Below, piece after piece: positions 1 to 11,001 of a stretch of DNA of 64,000 nt. The position numbers and the translations under genes were made by a program. Each line of letters starts with the position of its first letter. The stretch's first letter is position 1. The stretch spans positions 100,990,439-101,054,438 of the forward strand of contig CM058230.1 in NCBI GenBank assembly GCA_030180135.1, read 5' to 3'. Under the pieces are notes generated by a model that made no database searches, was not told the DNA's origin, and saw only the letters and a list, made by a program, of their open reading frames with translations. Source of the stretch: Orychophragmus violaceus (taxonomy: Eukaryota; Streptophyta; Magnoliopsida; Brassicales; Brassicaceae).

Positions 1-1160
1 GAATTCTCGTCATTAGTTGAGCCTGATGATCATTGAATGTTCGCATGATCTGATGATCATTGAAAGCGACGAATCTGCGAAATTCAAGGAAGCGAAAGTG
101 AGCCCAGACTCCGAAGAATTACATTTTGTGTAAGTTGGCTTCATCGATCCATTCATGGATGGAAGCAAACATATCGGAGTTGGAATCTTCGTTCTGTTGA
201 AGTAGTCAAGGTTTTGACTTAAGCAGGAACGAAATGGAACTGTGCGTTTACTAATAGATAAGTGGGAGCAATATTGCATTTCTCAAAATGTATGTCGATG
301 ACATACTGATTCTCGGATATAACGTCCCAATGTTGTAGTCGGTAAAGGACTAGCTTGGGAGTTGGTTTAAATGATTGACATGGGTAAAGCCACGTAGTTC
401 TTGGATTTTGGATCTAAAGATAGAGATCCAAAAGAGCTGGTAGGACAAAGTCAGGATTCTTAAATTGACAAAGTCCTACACGTTTTGAGCAATCCAAGAA
501 GGGTTTTATGCCAATGTCACATGGCATTAAGTTAAGCAAGATACAGTATCCTACGATAACTGCTGAGCTTAAATGCATGGATAGGATTCCATATGCTTCG
601 GCAATTGGATCTATCATGTATGCCATGAAACGTACTTGTTTGATATTGCTTTAATGTTAAGCAAGACAAGTAAAGACCAGTCAAATCCAGCAAAGAATCA
701 AGTTTCCTAAAGTATGTCCTAAAGTATTTGAGGAATACTAAGGATAAGTTCTTGATTTACGGAGAAAGTGATGTGCTACAAGTCAGCAGAGTCTGAAAGG
801 CAAGTTTCCAACAGACAAAGATGATTTCCGGTCACAGTCCGGTTATATCTTGTGTTTGTCTGGCGGTGCAAGGCACTGTTGCTGACTCCATGACTTAAAC
901 TGAACATTTCGCAGCTTGGAAAGCGGCGAAAGAGGTTGTTTGGAAAGAAGAGTTCGTCACTGAACTTGATGTGATTCCCAGCATAGATGAGACTAGCTGC
1001 ACATCAGAGGTCCAAACACCTTGAGATAAATGACAGAGATGTTAAGTAGATCAGCAAGTTTCAACAAATGAGAACGTTGCTAATCTATTAACGAAGCCAC
1101 TCCTTAGCCCTAAGCACGAGTCACGGACTGTAGCTGTAGGATAAGTGAAGTTAAGATGTA
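1..1160 (+). pseudogene. Copia-d pol remnant (reverse transcriptase to RNase H)
   Basis: Broken 3' part of a Ty1/Copia polyprotein, entering from the left edge. Short stretches align base by base with the well preserved Copia pol at 42.5-44.1 kb: the region around 20-115, a YVDD-like catalytic box near 290-305, the 'SKKGFMPMSHG'-type segment near 490-530, and the RNase H end near 1060-1130. Stops and indels interrupt every frame, and the RNase H part has internal deletions. No functional protein is possible. It is followed by the same type of 3' noncoding tail and LTR as the other Copia copies, but it is the most diverged of the four in this window. Confidence 0.85.
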
Positions 1161-2018
1161 GTCTTAATTTCAGTGGGAGTTAGTAAAGGGCTTTATTTAG
1201 TTATTGATATGTTCTTGTAAAACATTTGAGATGTTTAATAATGAAATTATTATTTCAAGATTATTTTAACTGTGATGAAATAATCGTTCCAAAATGATAT
1301 GAACCATTTTATAGGTCATCGAAGTAAATGACTTGATCTTGAGTCATCGAAGTCATTTAGCTTGATCATGAGACCCTATATTTGATAGATGGCTTATATC
1401 ATCCTGTCCCTAGTCGAAGGTTGTTGAAATTGGAACACCAACAACCGTGTGAGACTGGATTGGTACGTGACTTATGACAAAGTCTCAGTGTGTCATAGAT
1501 GCGCGGCATCAAAGTCAGTACATAGGTGTATGTTTGGGAACATACGACCGGACAAGACCCGCTTATAAGAACTCTTCAGGATATTTATATCTGTGTCATA
1601 AGAGATTCTTACTACGACTATAGAGTATAGTCCTTAGACCTGAGTTCGCATGCATGTGACTGCACATGGACTGATGCACTTTGATCATTGTCTAACGCTA
1701 TCGTTCTGCGATAGTTATAAGGACCTTGTTTGGGTACATCATGAAATGAGTAGTTTACAGTGATGGAACAAGACGGGATTTGTCCCTCCAATATAAATGG
1801 AGTGAATATCTCTAGGCCAATCGGAGATTTGAATACTGGAAAACGCATGGCCATGCTCAAACGGACTTTCCCGAGTCGTTTGGATTGTCAGTATCAAATC
1901 AGAGTCCGATGAACAAGATTAGGCTCTATAAGGATGACACTAATCTTGCCTTATGACTAATCAAGATATTGAGACGAAAGGGATTATGAATACAGAGATT
2001 CCAGTTCAAGTGGAAGAT
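1161..2018 (+). other. Copia-d 3' noncoding region and polypurine tract
   Basis: Sequence between the pol stop and the 3' LTR. It starts with a purine-rich 'cagtgggagtt' and ends with a second purine tract 'caagtggaagat' (about 2007-2018) next to the LTR. The same roughly 820-bp arrangement, with shared landmarks such as 'gtccctagtcga' and 'gacccgct', recurs in Copia-a, -b and -c. A minus-strand reading of 80 codons (1618-1860) is present but is not conserved as protein. Confidence 0.75.
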
Positions 2019-2590
2019 TGTTGGAATTGTGTCCAGCAATCTCTGTACTGTCTCTATAAAGTAAGAGTATGTCAGTGATCAGACATAAGTCATACAATAT
2101 TGGGGGTCATGATGGCTTGCTAGAGTCCGCTCATGATCTATAAGTCTCGGACTTATTGCTTTTATTGTATGATCCCATATGGGTCACACGCTTAAGCTAG
2201 CAGGAAATAAAGTAGGAACGGCTTAGCAGAAGTACGACAAAAGTGCTAGGCATTTGTCGTACTAAGAGAGAAAGATTAATGGGTCTGATTAAATGGGATT
2301 TAATCAGATTGGGCCCAAAAGCCCAAAAGGGAAAGAGAAGGCTTTTAATGACTAAAAGCCAACTCTCTTCCTCCCAACCCTAGCACTCAGCCGCGCCTCT
2401 CTCTCTCTTCTGCGCCCCATCTCCTCGTGGTCTAGCAGCCAGTTTCCTGTGATTGCGTGTGTGAGCCTTTGGAGGATTCATCCCTTGGTGTATCTCCCTG
2501 ATCTCTGACCTGTTCATCAATTCCGCTGCAACAAACAGGTAAAAGGTGAGATCATAATGTTTCTAAATAAGAACACCTAGATCTGATGCA
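2019..2590 (+). repeat. Copia-d 3' LTR (right end approximate)
   Basis: Starts TGTTGGAATTGTGTCC directly after a polypurine tract, as the Copia LTRs at 23.5, 38.3 and 44.9 kb do. It carries a 'caggtaaaag' donor-like site near its end (about 2536), the position at which the other LTRs carry one. The right border, set at '...gatctgatgca', is a guess because no second LTR lies in the window. Unlike the other three Copia groups, this LTR has no GTGTCGATCGACAC palindromes. Confidence 0.6.
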
Positions 2591-3700
2591 TGTTTAGGTT
2601 GATATCAATATGAGAATTGAATCAGGATCAACCGAACAATCCAACACTTCAGAACCTGAATGATGCAGTGTATCATCTTCGAGATCGGATTCAAGGTAAG
2701 TTTTCAAATCTTTGTCTCTGGTTATTACTCTGACATAAGTGTTTTTAAATTGTATGCTCTCAAGTAGGGGGAGAAACATAGGAGGTTGACGAGTCGGATC
2801 AAGAAGAAGAATCTTCTGATGGAGATGATGACTCTGATGAGATGACATTGAGTGATGCTTGAGTGCTCTGTAGGGCTTGTCTTGTGGGGGAGTGAAAGAA
2901 TTCTGGGGGAGTGGGATTTATTTTGTTTGGATTAAGTTCTTTTTGTTGGTTTAATGTTGAACTTATGTTTTGCTTTCAATGATTTTGGATTTTATGTTAT
3001 AATGTGTGATTGTTTAACGAGTCTTGTGGTAAACAGAATTCTTGGGCTTCGGCTAGATATGTGAATAAGCTTATTGAAGTATAGGTACTTGAGAGGCACA
3101 CGAAGCTAAAAAAGGGGAAATTGAAGATGCAATGAGCTGGAACATGAGTTACGACAGATGCTGAATCAATCAACATGTGCAACAACGATTGAGTCAACGA
3201 TGAAGAGCGTGAGCTAGAGCTGGTGGATAAGGAAGCTAAGGATGCTAGGAGCTGACAAGGCTGACCCTGAAGAAGAGTAGCTGAGCTGGACATGAAGATC
3301 AGTGAAGATACGCATAAAATATGCACTTAAAAGAGTTTAGGAAAATAGGCTTTTTCCTAGACAAAGATAAATGGAAATATACCTAAGAGGATTAGGAAGT
3401 TGTACGATGACCTATGATGTATAAATAGGTCATCTAGGGCATCTGTGCTTGGTGCACCTTTAGATAGAAAGATTACTTTTAGCAAAAGTTTGTGAGTTAT
3501 TTGGAGAGAATCAAGCTTGGTGTTAAGGGTGAATCTAGTAGGCTTTAAGATCATTGTTACATCGTAAAGTAGGAAGAAGACTAGGTTGTTAAAGTGAAAC
3601 TTTTGTTTGCTTTGCAATAAACAGTCTTTGGAAAAGATTATCCTTGTGTCACATTCTGTATTACGTTAGTTTCACATTTTCAATTTTTATTTATTTATTT
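2591..3700. other. Degraded retroelement-like sequence, no gene
   Basis: No sustained coding frame. The plus strand has several G-rich tracts of polypurine type ('aagtagggggagaaa' about 2763, 'gtgggggagtg' about 2884, 'ctgggggagtg' about 2903), then a promoter-like 'tgtataaatagg' at about 3418-3429 and 'tttgcaataaa' at about 3611. This order suits the 3' end of an old LTR retrotransposon followed by its LTR, possibly of Copia type. No LTR partner, primer-binding site or TSD could be found, so the assignment is tentative. Confidence 0.35.
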
Positions 3701-4402
3701 TAATGGTGGTAATTAAATAGATTTTATATCTTATAATTTTTTATAATATATTGTGGAAAAAAATAAAAATGCATATTCTTGACTTTAGCGGCGTGCCTGA
3801 CTTCATTAGAAAGCCCATTCGGTGAGCAGGGTTCAGTCTTCCACTTTCTGCTGTCGTGGGCCCGTCGTTTACTCCATTCGGTACGTTTATGTTAGTCTAC
3901 AAAAATTTGAAGACTTTGGTTAGTCTTTTTTTTTTTTTTTTTTTGTTGCCAAAAGCTGTAGAGAGACGATTCCCTATTTTGTCACGTTTCTTGGATTAAC
4001 ATAAAGCTTAATTTGTTAAAGCATTAGGAATATGTTAAAGAGACGCAGTTTCCTCTTTAATGTCTCTTTTCCGTGAGATCGACGTAAGAAAAAAAAAAAC
4101 ACTTATTGGACACTATAATTACAGTAAGTAGTTGTTGAACAAAAAAAATTTACAGTAAGTGGTCCATTCGCATATGGAATATCTAATGTCCAATTGAATG
4201 TAATCTGTGATTTCTGATTTTTTTTTTTTTTAAAGAAAATACATTTAAGAACATCAAATTTATATGACTAATCAATGTGGCCGAAATTTTTCAACAAGGT
4301 AGAATTGTTTTAAATTTCATGTTGACTTTTGAGGATTGGTCTAGAAGCATTGACTTGTGAGTTGTCGTGAGTTATTTCGGGAAATGGCAACCATTTCACA
4401 TT
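3701..4402. other. AT-rich spacer, no gene seen
   Basis: Poly-T and poly-A runs (for example 3929-3944, 4088-4099 and 4218-4230) and no convincing reading frame. Nothing specific recognised. Confidence 0.5.
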
Positions 4403-4636
4403 GGGTCCGATTGGTGACCAAAAGCGGAACGGTTAGATTAGCGGTTAGCGGAAGTGGTAAACGGTTGAATAGTGCAAAGCTGTAAGTGAAAACTGTTAGC
4501 GAAAGCGGTTAGAGAAAGCGGTAACAAAAAGCTGAGAGTAACCGCTTTTACTGTAGCTTGATAACGTTTCCGTGATTGGTAACAAACAAAGCGGTATGCC
4601 TCTAACGCTTTTAATATGGTGTCACCAATCGGACAC
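4403..4636. mobile_element. hAT-like MITE, about 234 bp
   Basis: Inverted ends GGGTCCGATTGGTGA (4403-4417) and TCACCAATCGGACAC (4622-4636) pair at 14 of 15 positions. The interior repeats the core GCGGTTAG / AAAGCGGT in both orientations (subterminal repeats) and has no coding capacity. 'CACATT' occurs next to both ends (4397-4402 and 4634-4639), but the exact 8-bp TSD expected for hAT is not clean, so the outer borders may be off by a few bases. Confidence 0.7.
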
Positions 4637-4926
4637 ATTATAGATCTAAATAGTTAAGAGTATGTGTATTTTTGAGACCAGTTAAACACTTTGAGTAAAA
4701 TAATGTCCTAACCTAAAATTCTATATTATACTATAAAAATAGTAATTCTAAAATAGAGTTGAATTTATCTATTTTAATGTCCTAACGTAAAGAAAAAAAT
4801 GCTTTTTCCTCTTCGAAAACAGCGCCTGAGAGAGTTTTATCGTGATTGGGAGTTCTTCGCATCTCCATTCCATCGGCCCCTCGCCGGCGGCCGTCACTGT
4901 TCCTGGTTCTTCCCTTGCAGTTGTTA

Positions 4927-6146
4927 TGCCGTCCGATCCACAAACTAAGAGTCCGGATCCGCCGGATGTGACATTCCAGAACCCTTTCGCGTCTTCAGCA
5001 GACCTTTCCTAGGATCCAATTTCAGATGTTTCCAAGTCGCAGTCTGCGATTTCCTCGGAAGCTTTAATTGGCGCCGTGGAATCTTCGTCCATCCCAGCCT
5101 CAATCCCGTTGATCGGAGCCCCATCTTATGCCGATCATTTTAAAGCGTCTCTAAGGAACCTGCGAAAAATTGATTCTCCGGTGGTGATTGAAGAGGGAAT
5201 CCCGGTGGTTCAGGCCCCTCCATCGGTTCTTCTTGCGACATCAAATATCTGGAAGGATCACATAGTTGCTCAATTTCACGGTTTAACTCCTCCTCCGGCT
5301 AAGATTTTCCATGACCTAAACAAGGCTTGGGGAAACATGGCAAGATAACTATTAGATCAGTCTCTAGTACGTCATGTTTGATTCATGTGCCGTGCATTTC
5401 TACTCACGAATGGGTTCTTCAAGTTGGTTACTGGCAAGCTGGTAACTGCGCTTTTACGGTGTTTCCTTGGTCCCTTTATGCTTCACTCGAGATGCCGGAG
5501 CTTAAGTCGGCTCCAACGTGTGCGGTGCTTAAGAACGTGCCTCCGCAGATGTACTCATTGGATGGTATCAGTGTTATGGCTAGTGCTATAGGAGAGCCAC
5601 TTCACACGGAAAAATCAAAGCTCGGTCCTTTTCACTTTAATGATACAAAGGTGAAGGTGGAGATAGCGTTGGAGGCAGAGCCTCCCACAACCATCGTAGT
5701 TCGGGATTCTCACGGCAACTCTGTTCGGGTCAAAGTTGAATACTCTCGTCTCCCTCCTAAATGTGTCAATTGCGATAGGTTTGGACATTTGCTGAATCGT
5801 TTCCCTTTGCCTCTAAGGAAGAAAAGTAAGCCCTCAACTCAGAAGGAAGCTGTGGCAGAAACCTCTACCGAGATATTGTTGACTTCAGAGTTGATTGATA
5901 AGGGGAAATCGAAGGTTCAGGAACCTCCGTTGGACAATCAGGGCAGGAAAAGTGGCTTCAAGTATAGAGATGCTGCTAAAAAAACTCGGTCTTCAAGTGT
6001 TCCGCCTCCTGGAAAAACTTTGCGTAAGGATATTCAGGCTGCTGAACCAAATGATCTTGTTTCTGAGGAGTTGGGAGCAGGTGGTCCATTGGTTAGGGAA
6101 ACCTCCAAGACTGGTTCGAAAATGATTTCTATACTTGGGAAGCTTT
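4927..6146 (+). pseudogene. LINE ORF1, DUF4283/zinc-knuckle RNA-binding protein (5' part)
   Basis: The likely start is the ATG at 4927; an in-frame TAG (5011-5013) follows, then the frame continues to about 5340, where a frameshift moves it into the frame of 5327-6172. The protein resembles the plant LINE ORF1 (DUF4283) that binds element RNA: a 'WKDHIVAQFHG' entry, 'LQVGYWQAGNCAFTVFPW', and a C-terminal knuckle CVNCDRFGHLLNRF whose last cysteine has become Phe. The reading frame is cut by Copia-c at its 'GCTTT' target (6142-6146) and resumes at 12917. Confidence 0.85.
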
Positions 6147-6874
6147 TGAAGGAGTTTCTAGGCAGTTCCTAATCCAATTAGGCAAACCTAGGTATAATTT
6201 CAAGCCTAGGATCCAGGGTCTAGGTATATTGAATCTACATCAGATCTCGAATTACCTGGAGTTTAGCAGCGGAAGATTATCAGATATTCGAGATTCTCAA
6301 GCGCCTCAAGTGCTGCGCCTCTACTGGTATCCACACGCACACAAACTGGAATCCGCCGGGATGCTAGTGCTGGGAGATCGGATCTCTCTGGGATACACGT
6401 GTTTGTTTTTGAGTTTTAGGTTCTCTTTTTCCAGCTGACGGCTCTAATCACTCGTGTCTCATATATCCCATATATATAAGCACGAGTATAACCTAATTAA
6501 GTCATTAACCGATCAACTCTTGTGTCGATCGACACAGGTATGTGACGATCGACACACACCGATTAGACTCTTGTGTCGATCGACACTACTGTTAGCGTCG
6601 GTCGACACATTCTCAAAACACGTACATAAATGTGTATCAAATACACATTAATTGATCATTACATTAATGATCATTCCCACATGGAGTATATCCATTTTGC
6701 TTAGGTGTGTGACCCTGTAGGATCATATAATACTAGTAATGAGTTCACAACTCACATATCACAAGTGGTTTCTAGCAAAACATTATGATCATCTAGTATT
6801 GTATGAATGTCTAATCTCGACAACACAACTATCTCTAGAGTGATTACAAGTGTGATTTCAGGACATTCCCAACA
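6147..6874 (-). repeat. Copia-c 3' LTR
   Basis: 728 bp, reading TGTTGGGAATGTCC...CTCCTTCA on the minus strand. It contains two palindrome pairs (6522-6555 and 6573-6608), an inverted repeat ACTCGTG/CACGAGT (6450-6456, 6481-6487) enclosing a TATATATA-type box, and a donor-like CAGGTAAT near its end. The 5' LTR at 12184-12911 is nearly identical. Confidence 0.95.
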
Positions 6875-6886
6875 ATCTCCCACTTG
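6875..6886 (-). promoter_or_regulatory. Copia-c polypurine tract
   Basis: Minus-strand CAAGTGGGAGAT abutting the 3' LTR; the same 12-mer abuts the 3' LTRs of Copia-a and Copia-b. It is the expected primer for plus-strand DNA synthesis. Confidence 0.85.
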
Positions 6887-7690
6887 CACTGGAATCATCT
6901 ATTCCCAAAATCCCTTCGTCTCTATATCTCGATATGGCATAAGGCAAGATCCGTGTCATCCTTATTAAGCCAAAATCATGTTCATCGAACTCCGATTTAT
7001 ACTGACAAGACAAACGACTGACAATCACCTCGTTTGAGTGTGGCCACACATTTCTCAGTTTTCAAATCTTCGATGGACCCTGAGATATTTTTCTCCTGTT
7101 ATATAGGAGAGACAAATCCCATCTTGTTCCATCCATGTTCCTTCACAAGCTTCATGATACACCCAATCAATGTCTTTATAATTACCAGTTACGGCTGACG
7201 TTTGACAAAGTCAAAGCGGACCAATTCACATGTAAGAAAACATGATGAACTCAGGTTTAAGGACTATACTCTATAGTCGTAATGAAAACTCTCATGACAC
7301 TTATATAACTATCCAGTAGAGTTCTCATTTGTGGGTCATGTTCGATCATGTGTTCTCTAACACATATCTATGTGATTGACTTTAATACTCTTATTAATGA
7401 CTCCATGAAACTTAGTCATCAGTCACCTCACATACTAGTCTCACGCGGTTGTTAATGTCCCACTTTAACAACCTTGACCAGGGACCATCATAATTTATAT
7501 CATTTATCGCTTATAGGGTTTCATGATCAAGTCACATACTTGATGACCTATAAAATTTCATAAATTACATTGGGACTATTATTTAATAACATAATTAAAT
7601 AATATTGATGTCAGATTTCATTAACATAATCAAATTATGCTTACATGAACATCATATCATAACTAAACAACAACAACTCCCACTAAAATT
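6887..7690 (-). other. Copia-c 3' noncoding region
   Basis: About 800 bp between the pol end and the polypurine tract, collinear with 44127-44935 of Copia-a and 29165-29973 of Copia-b. It is not open in any frame over a useful length. Confidence 0.75.
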
Positions 7691-8484
7691 AAGATCACAT
7701 ATTAAGACATTTAATGCCTGTAGCAGAAGCCTGACCCTCATACGTTCTCGCTCAGCATATGCCTAAGGACACTGCGTCTTGCTAAGAGTAATGCCAAGAG
7801 TCATTGGCATAAAGCCATTCTTGGAATCATGCATACTGGACATGTGCAAGACCTTATCCATACAAGTCTCTTGACACAATCCAATTAGCTTGTCTAATCT
7901 ATCTCTATAGATTCTTATTCCAAGAATGTATACGGTTTCTCCCATATTTTTCATCGAAAAACAACTTTCGAGTCAAGTCTTAACAGATTGAAACAATAGA
8001 ATTTCATTTCCGAGAAGTAGTATTTTATCAACATACAATACTAGAAGTGCAACTACGCTCCCACTAGTCATCTTGTAAACACATGGTTCCTCTTCGTTCC
8101 TGAAGAAGTCAAACCTTTTTGACTGCTTCATCAAAACGAAAATTCCAACTCCGAGATGCTTGCTTTAATCCATAAATGGATCCATGAAGCTTGCATACCT
8201 TCCTAGTTTCATTAGGATCAATGAAAATTTCAGGTTGTGTCATGTACACATCCCTTTACAGAGTTCCATTAAGGAAAACTGTTTTCACATCCATCTGCCT
8301 GTTCTCATAACCATTATGAGTGGCGGCAGCGGCTTTCAGCCATTTTCGGAGTCGGGGCCCAACACTGATCCTTCATAATCTGCAGGCTCGTCACTTTCAA
8401 TGATCAGCAGATCACGGCAATTGGTTACGAGAAATCCACATTTCTCGGGTTCGTGACGGATCCTTTCGGATTTGCGAGCTTCAG

Positions 8485-8700
8485 TTTTGCGTAAAAGTCG
8501 GGCACATATCTCATATGTAAACTTTTACTATGACCTAATTAACCAAGGTTTAAGCCGTAGTTAATTATCATAGACCAAAATCAATATTTTGGTTTGTGAT
8601 CTGCGTCGATCGATACACCTTTGTGTCGATCGACACTTCCTTAGAAACTCGCCGTTTGAATATATATCGAATATACATTCACCAGATCCTTGCAAACTTT
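8485..8700. other. 216-bp foreign segment in Copia-c pol with palindrome pair
   Basis: Absent from the collinear region of Copia-a (about 42437-42460) and Copia-b (about 28105-28130). It holds one palindrome pair (8603-8616 and 8623-8636, 6-bp spacer). It also has a short stretch 'tcgaatatacattca' similar to the 'atcaaatacacattaa' that sits next to the palindromes in Copia-c LTRs, so it may be a diverged LTR fragment. Its length is a multiple of three. Confidence 0.7.
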
Positions 8701-9492
8701 AGGCATCACAGGTGCAGGGTCTACAACTCTTTGTAGATCCAACTGCTGCTCTTCCTCATCAGGTTGAGCAGTCTCCTGTGATTCTCGAATTTCTTCGAGT
8801 TGTACTTTACTCCCACTGTTCTTCTTGGAAAGAAAGTTTTTCTCAAGAAAACATAGTTCTGAGCAACAAACAATTTGTTCTCGGACTAGTGGTAAAAGTA
8901 ATATGCCTTGGTTTCGTTAGGACAACCAATGAAGTAGCACGTATCGGATTTGGGTGTGAGCTTATCAGAGATTAAACGTTTTATATAAGCCTCGCAACCC
9001 CAAATCTTCATGAAGGATAAATCAGGAACATTTCCATTCCACATCTCATGTGGTATCTCTGTAACTGATTTTGATAGAACCCTATTTAATGTAAACGCAG
9101 ACGTTTCTAGAGCGTATTCTTAGAAGGATAATGGAAGATCTAAGTGACTCATCATTGATCGAACCATATCTAATAAAGTCCGATTCAGGAGGAGTGAATT
9201 GTGGAACACTTTCACAGTCTCTCAGATGATCACTAAATTCTTGACTCAAGTATTCACCTACATGATCTCATCGTAGAGCCTTAATACTTTTGCCAAATTG
9301 ATTCTGTACTTCATTCTGGAACTCTTTGAACTTTTCAAAGATTCTGACTTATGTCTCATTAATAAGACATAACCTTACCTACTGAAATCATCAGCAAAGG
9401 TATTGAAGTACTTAAAGTTTTCTCTAGCACTTGTGCTCATCGGGCCATACACATCCGTATGTACAAAGCCCAATAAGTTACTGGCCCTTTCA

Positions 9493-9557
9493 TTTTGTTC
9501 GTTCGCGACCTGTGTCGACCGACGCACCGTTTGTGTCGATCGACACTACCTTTTGTT
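9493..9557. other. 51-bp palindrome-module insertion flanked by 7-bp direct repeat
   Basis: TTTTGTT occurs at 9493-9499 and 9551-9557. Between them is a 51-bp segment that is little more than one palindrome pair (9512-9525 and 9533-9546, 7-bp spacer) and is absent at the same pol position in Copia-a (about 41620-41628). The direct repeat looks like a target-site duplication, but slippage or template switching is possible. The net gain of 58 bp breaks the reading frame. Confidence 0.7.
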
Positions 9558-10106
9558 GAAAGGGGCCTTTGTCGCTTTACCTAAATAAACAAGGTTCACA
9601 TTTCTCAGATGATTCATAATCAAATGAGCCCAAAAGTCCATCAATATGGAGCTTCTGAATCGGCTCTCATTTATGTGGTCCAAACGACAATGCCAGAGAA
9701 AAGTTTGATTCGTATCATTTGACTCGAATCTCTTGGTACAAATATTATAGTTAGGCACATTTTGGTTTAGAACATAAGATCCATTCCCTAATGGACTACT
9801 ACTATAAAACATATCATTGTGATCAAATGAATAACACTTATTCTTAATTTGAAAACTGATATCTTTCCATATCCAAAACAAGGAATATAAATAATGTTTC
9901 TGCTCAAAGCAAGTACATAGTAGCAATTATTAAGTTCTAAAATATGCCAGAAGATAAAGACAAATAAATGTTCCTGCGGCTAATGCAGCAACTCTTGCTC
10001 CATTTCCACTTGTCCTTTCTCCATAGTCCTACTGTTGCTTAGGCCCTGCATATTTTCACAAAATATGAGCACTTCAGCCGGTATCCAATACCCAATAAGT
10101 AGAACC

Positions 10107-10999
10107 TTAAGAAGTAACATTTACTTCTATAACATAAATACCTGAAGAAGAAGTCTCGTACGTCTTCTTCAGCTTCTCATAATCTTCCAGGAATTTCTTG
10201 CAATTTCTTTTCAAATGCCCGTGACCATTACAATAATGGCACTTATCATCTTTAGAAGGACCAGGCTTAACCTTAGGAGCATGATTAGGCTCACTTGGAT
10301 TCATAATCGAGCTCGTCTTGCCATCATCTTACCAAGTTTCTTAAACTTATTACCCTTTTGTAACATAAGGACATTTGGGGTGTCCTTCTTGATGTTAGGT
10401 TCAGCAGTCTTAAGCATCCCATGCAATTCAGTCAACGTCTTCGTCAAGTTGTTCATGTTATAGTTCATAACAAACTGATCATAGCTTGACGGCAGTGACT
10501 GCAAAATGATGTCAGTAGCCAACTCTTGGCTAATGGGACAATCCAGTTTCCCCAGGTTATCAATATAACCCATCATCTTAATGACATGAGGACTAACTGG
10601 TTCGTCCTTTGGTAGCTTGCACTCAATTAGAGACTTAACCGTCTGGTATCTCTGAGTTTGTGCCTGCTCTTGAAACATACTTTTCAGGCCATTGATCATC
10701 TCTATTGGCGACTCCACGTACTCATATTGCTTCTGCAAGTCCGAGTTCATGGTAGCCAACATGAGACAACACACATCGACTACATCATTAGAATGATTGT
10801 CCCAAGCATCCTTATCTGACTGCCAGGCATTTACTCGGTACTTCTTGGGGAGAACTTTCTCAAGGACATAGTCCTTTTTCTCCTGTTTGAGAACAATTCT
10901 CAAGTTCCGATACCATTCAAGAAAGTTGGATCCATTTAACTTGTCCTTCTCAAGGACGGATCGCAGGGAGAAATTGTTATGATGGTTTGTACTAGACAT
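10107..10999 (-). pseudogene. Copia-c gag (frameshifted)
   Basis: Capsid-forming Gag of the Copia polyprotein. It starts at the ATG ending at 10999, two bases after a TTTTTCAG acceptor-like site, and opens with the same 'SLRSVLEKDKLNGSNF' N-terminus as Copia-a and -b. It reads open for 232 codons to 10301, then a frameshift moves the C-terminal part into the frame of 10107-10304. That part carries an intact knuckle CHYCNGHGHLKRNC (CX2CX4HX4C). A stop follows before the protease, so it is at best a truncated Gag. Confidence 0.88.
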
Positions 11000-11001
11000 A
11001 G

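Larger units (their letters stand above)
7691..10106 (-). pseudogene. Copia-c pol remnant (protease to RNase H)
   Basis: Minus-strand pieces align with Copia-a pol: the GAG-pre-integrase segment with 'FLWHCRLDHIN' (9546-9926), integrase, reverse transcriptase and the final 'AVGIRDLKM'-type end at about 7680-7725. The sequence corresponding to roughly 43443-44095 of Copia-a, most of RNase H, is missing near 7733, and about 290 bp of the early reverse transcriptase is missing near 8310. The catalytic YVDD (about 8015-8035) reads YVDK. Extra segments at 8485-8700 and 9500-9550 have no counterpart in the other copies. Confidence 0.85.
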
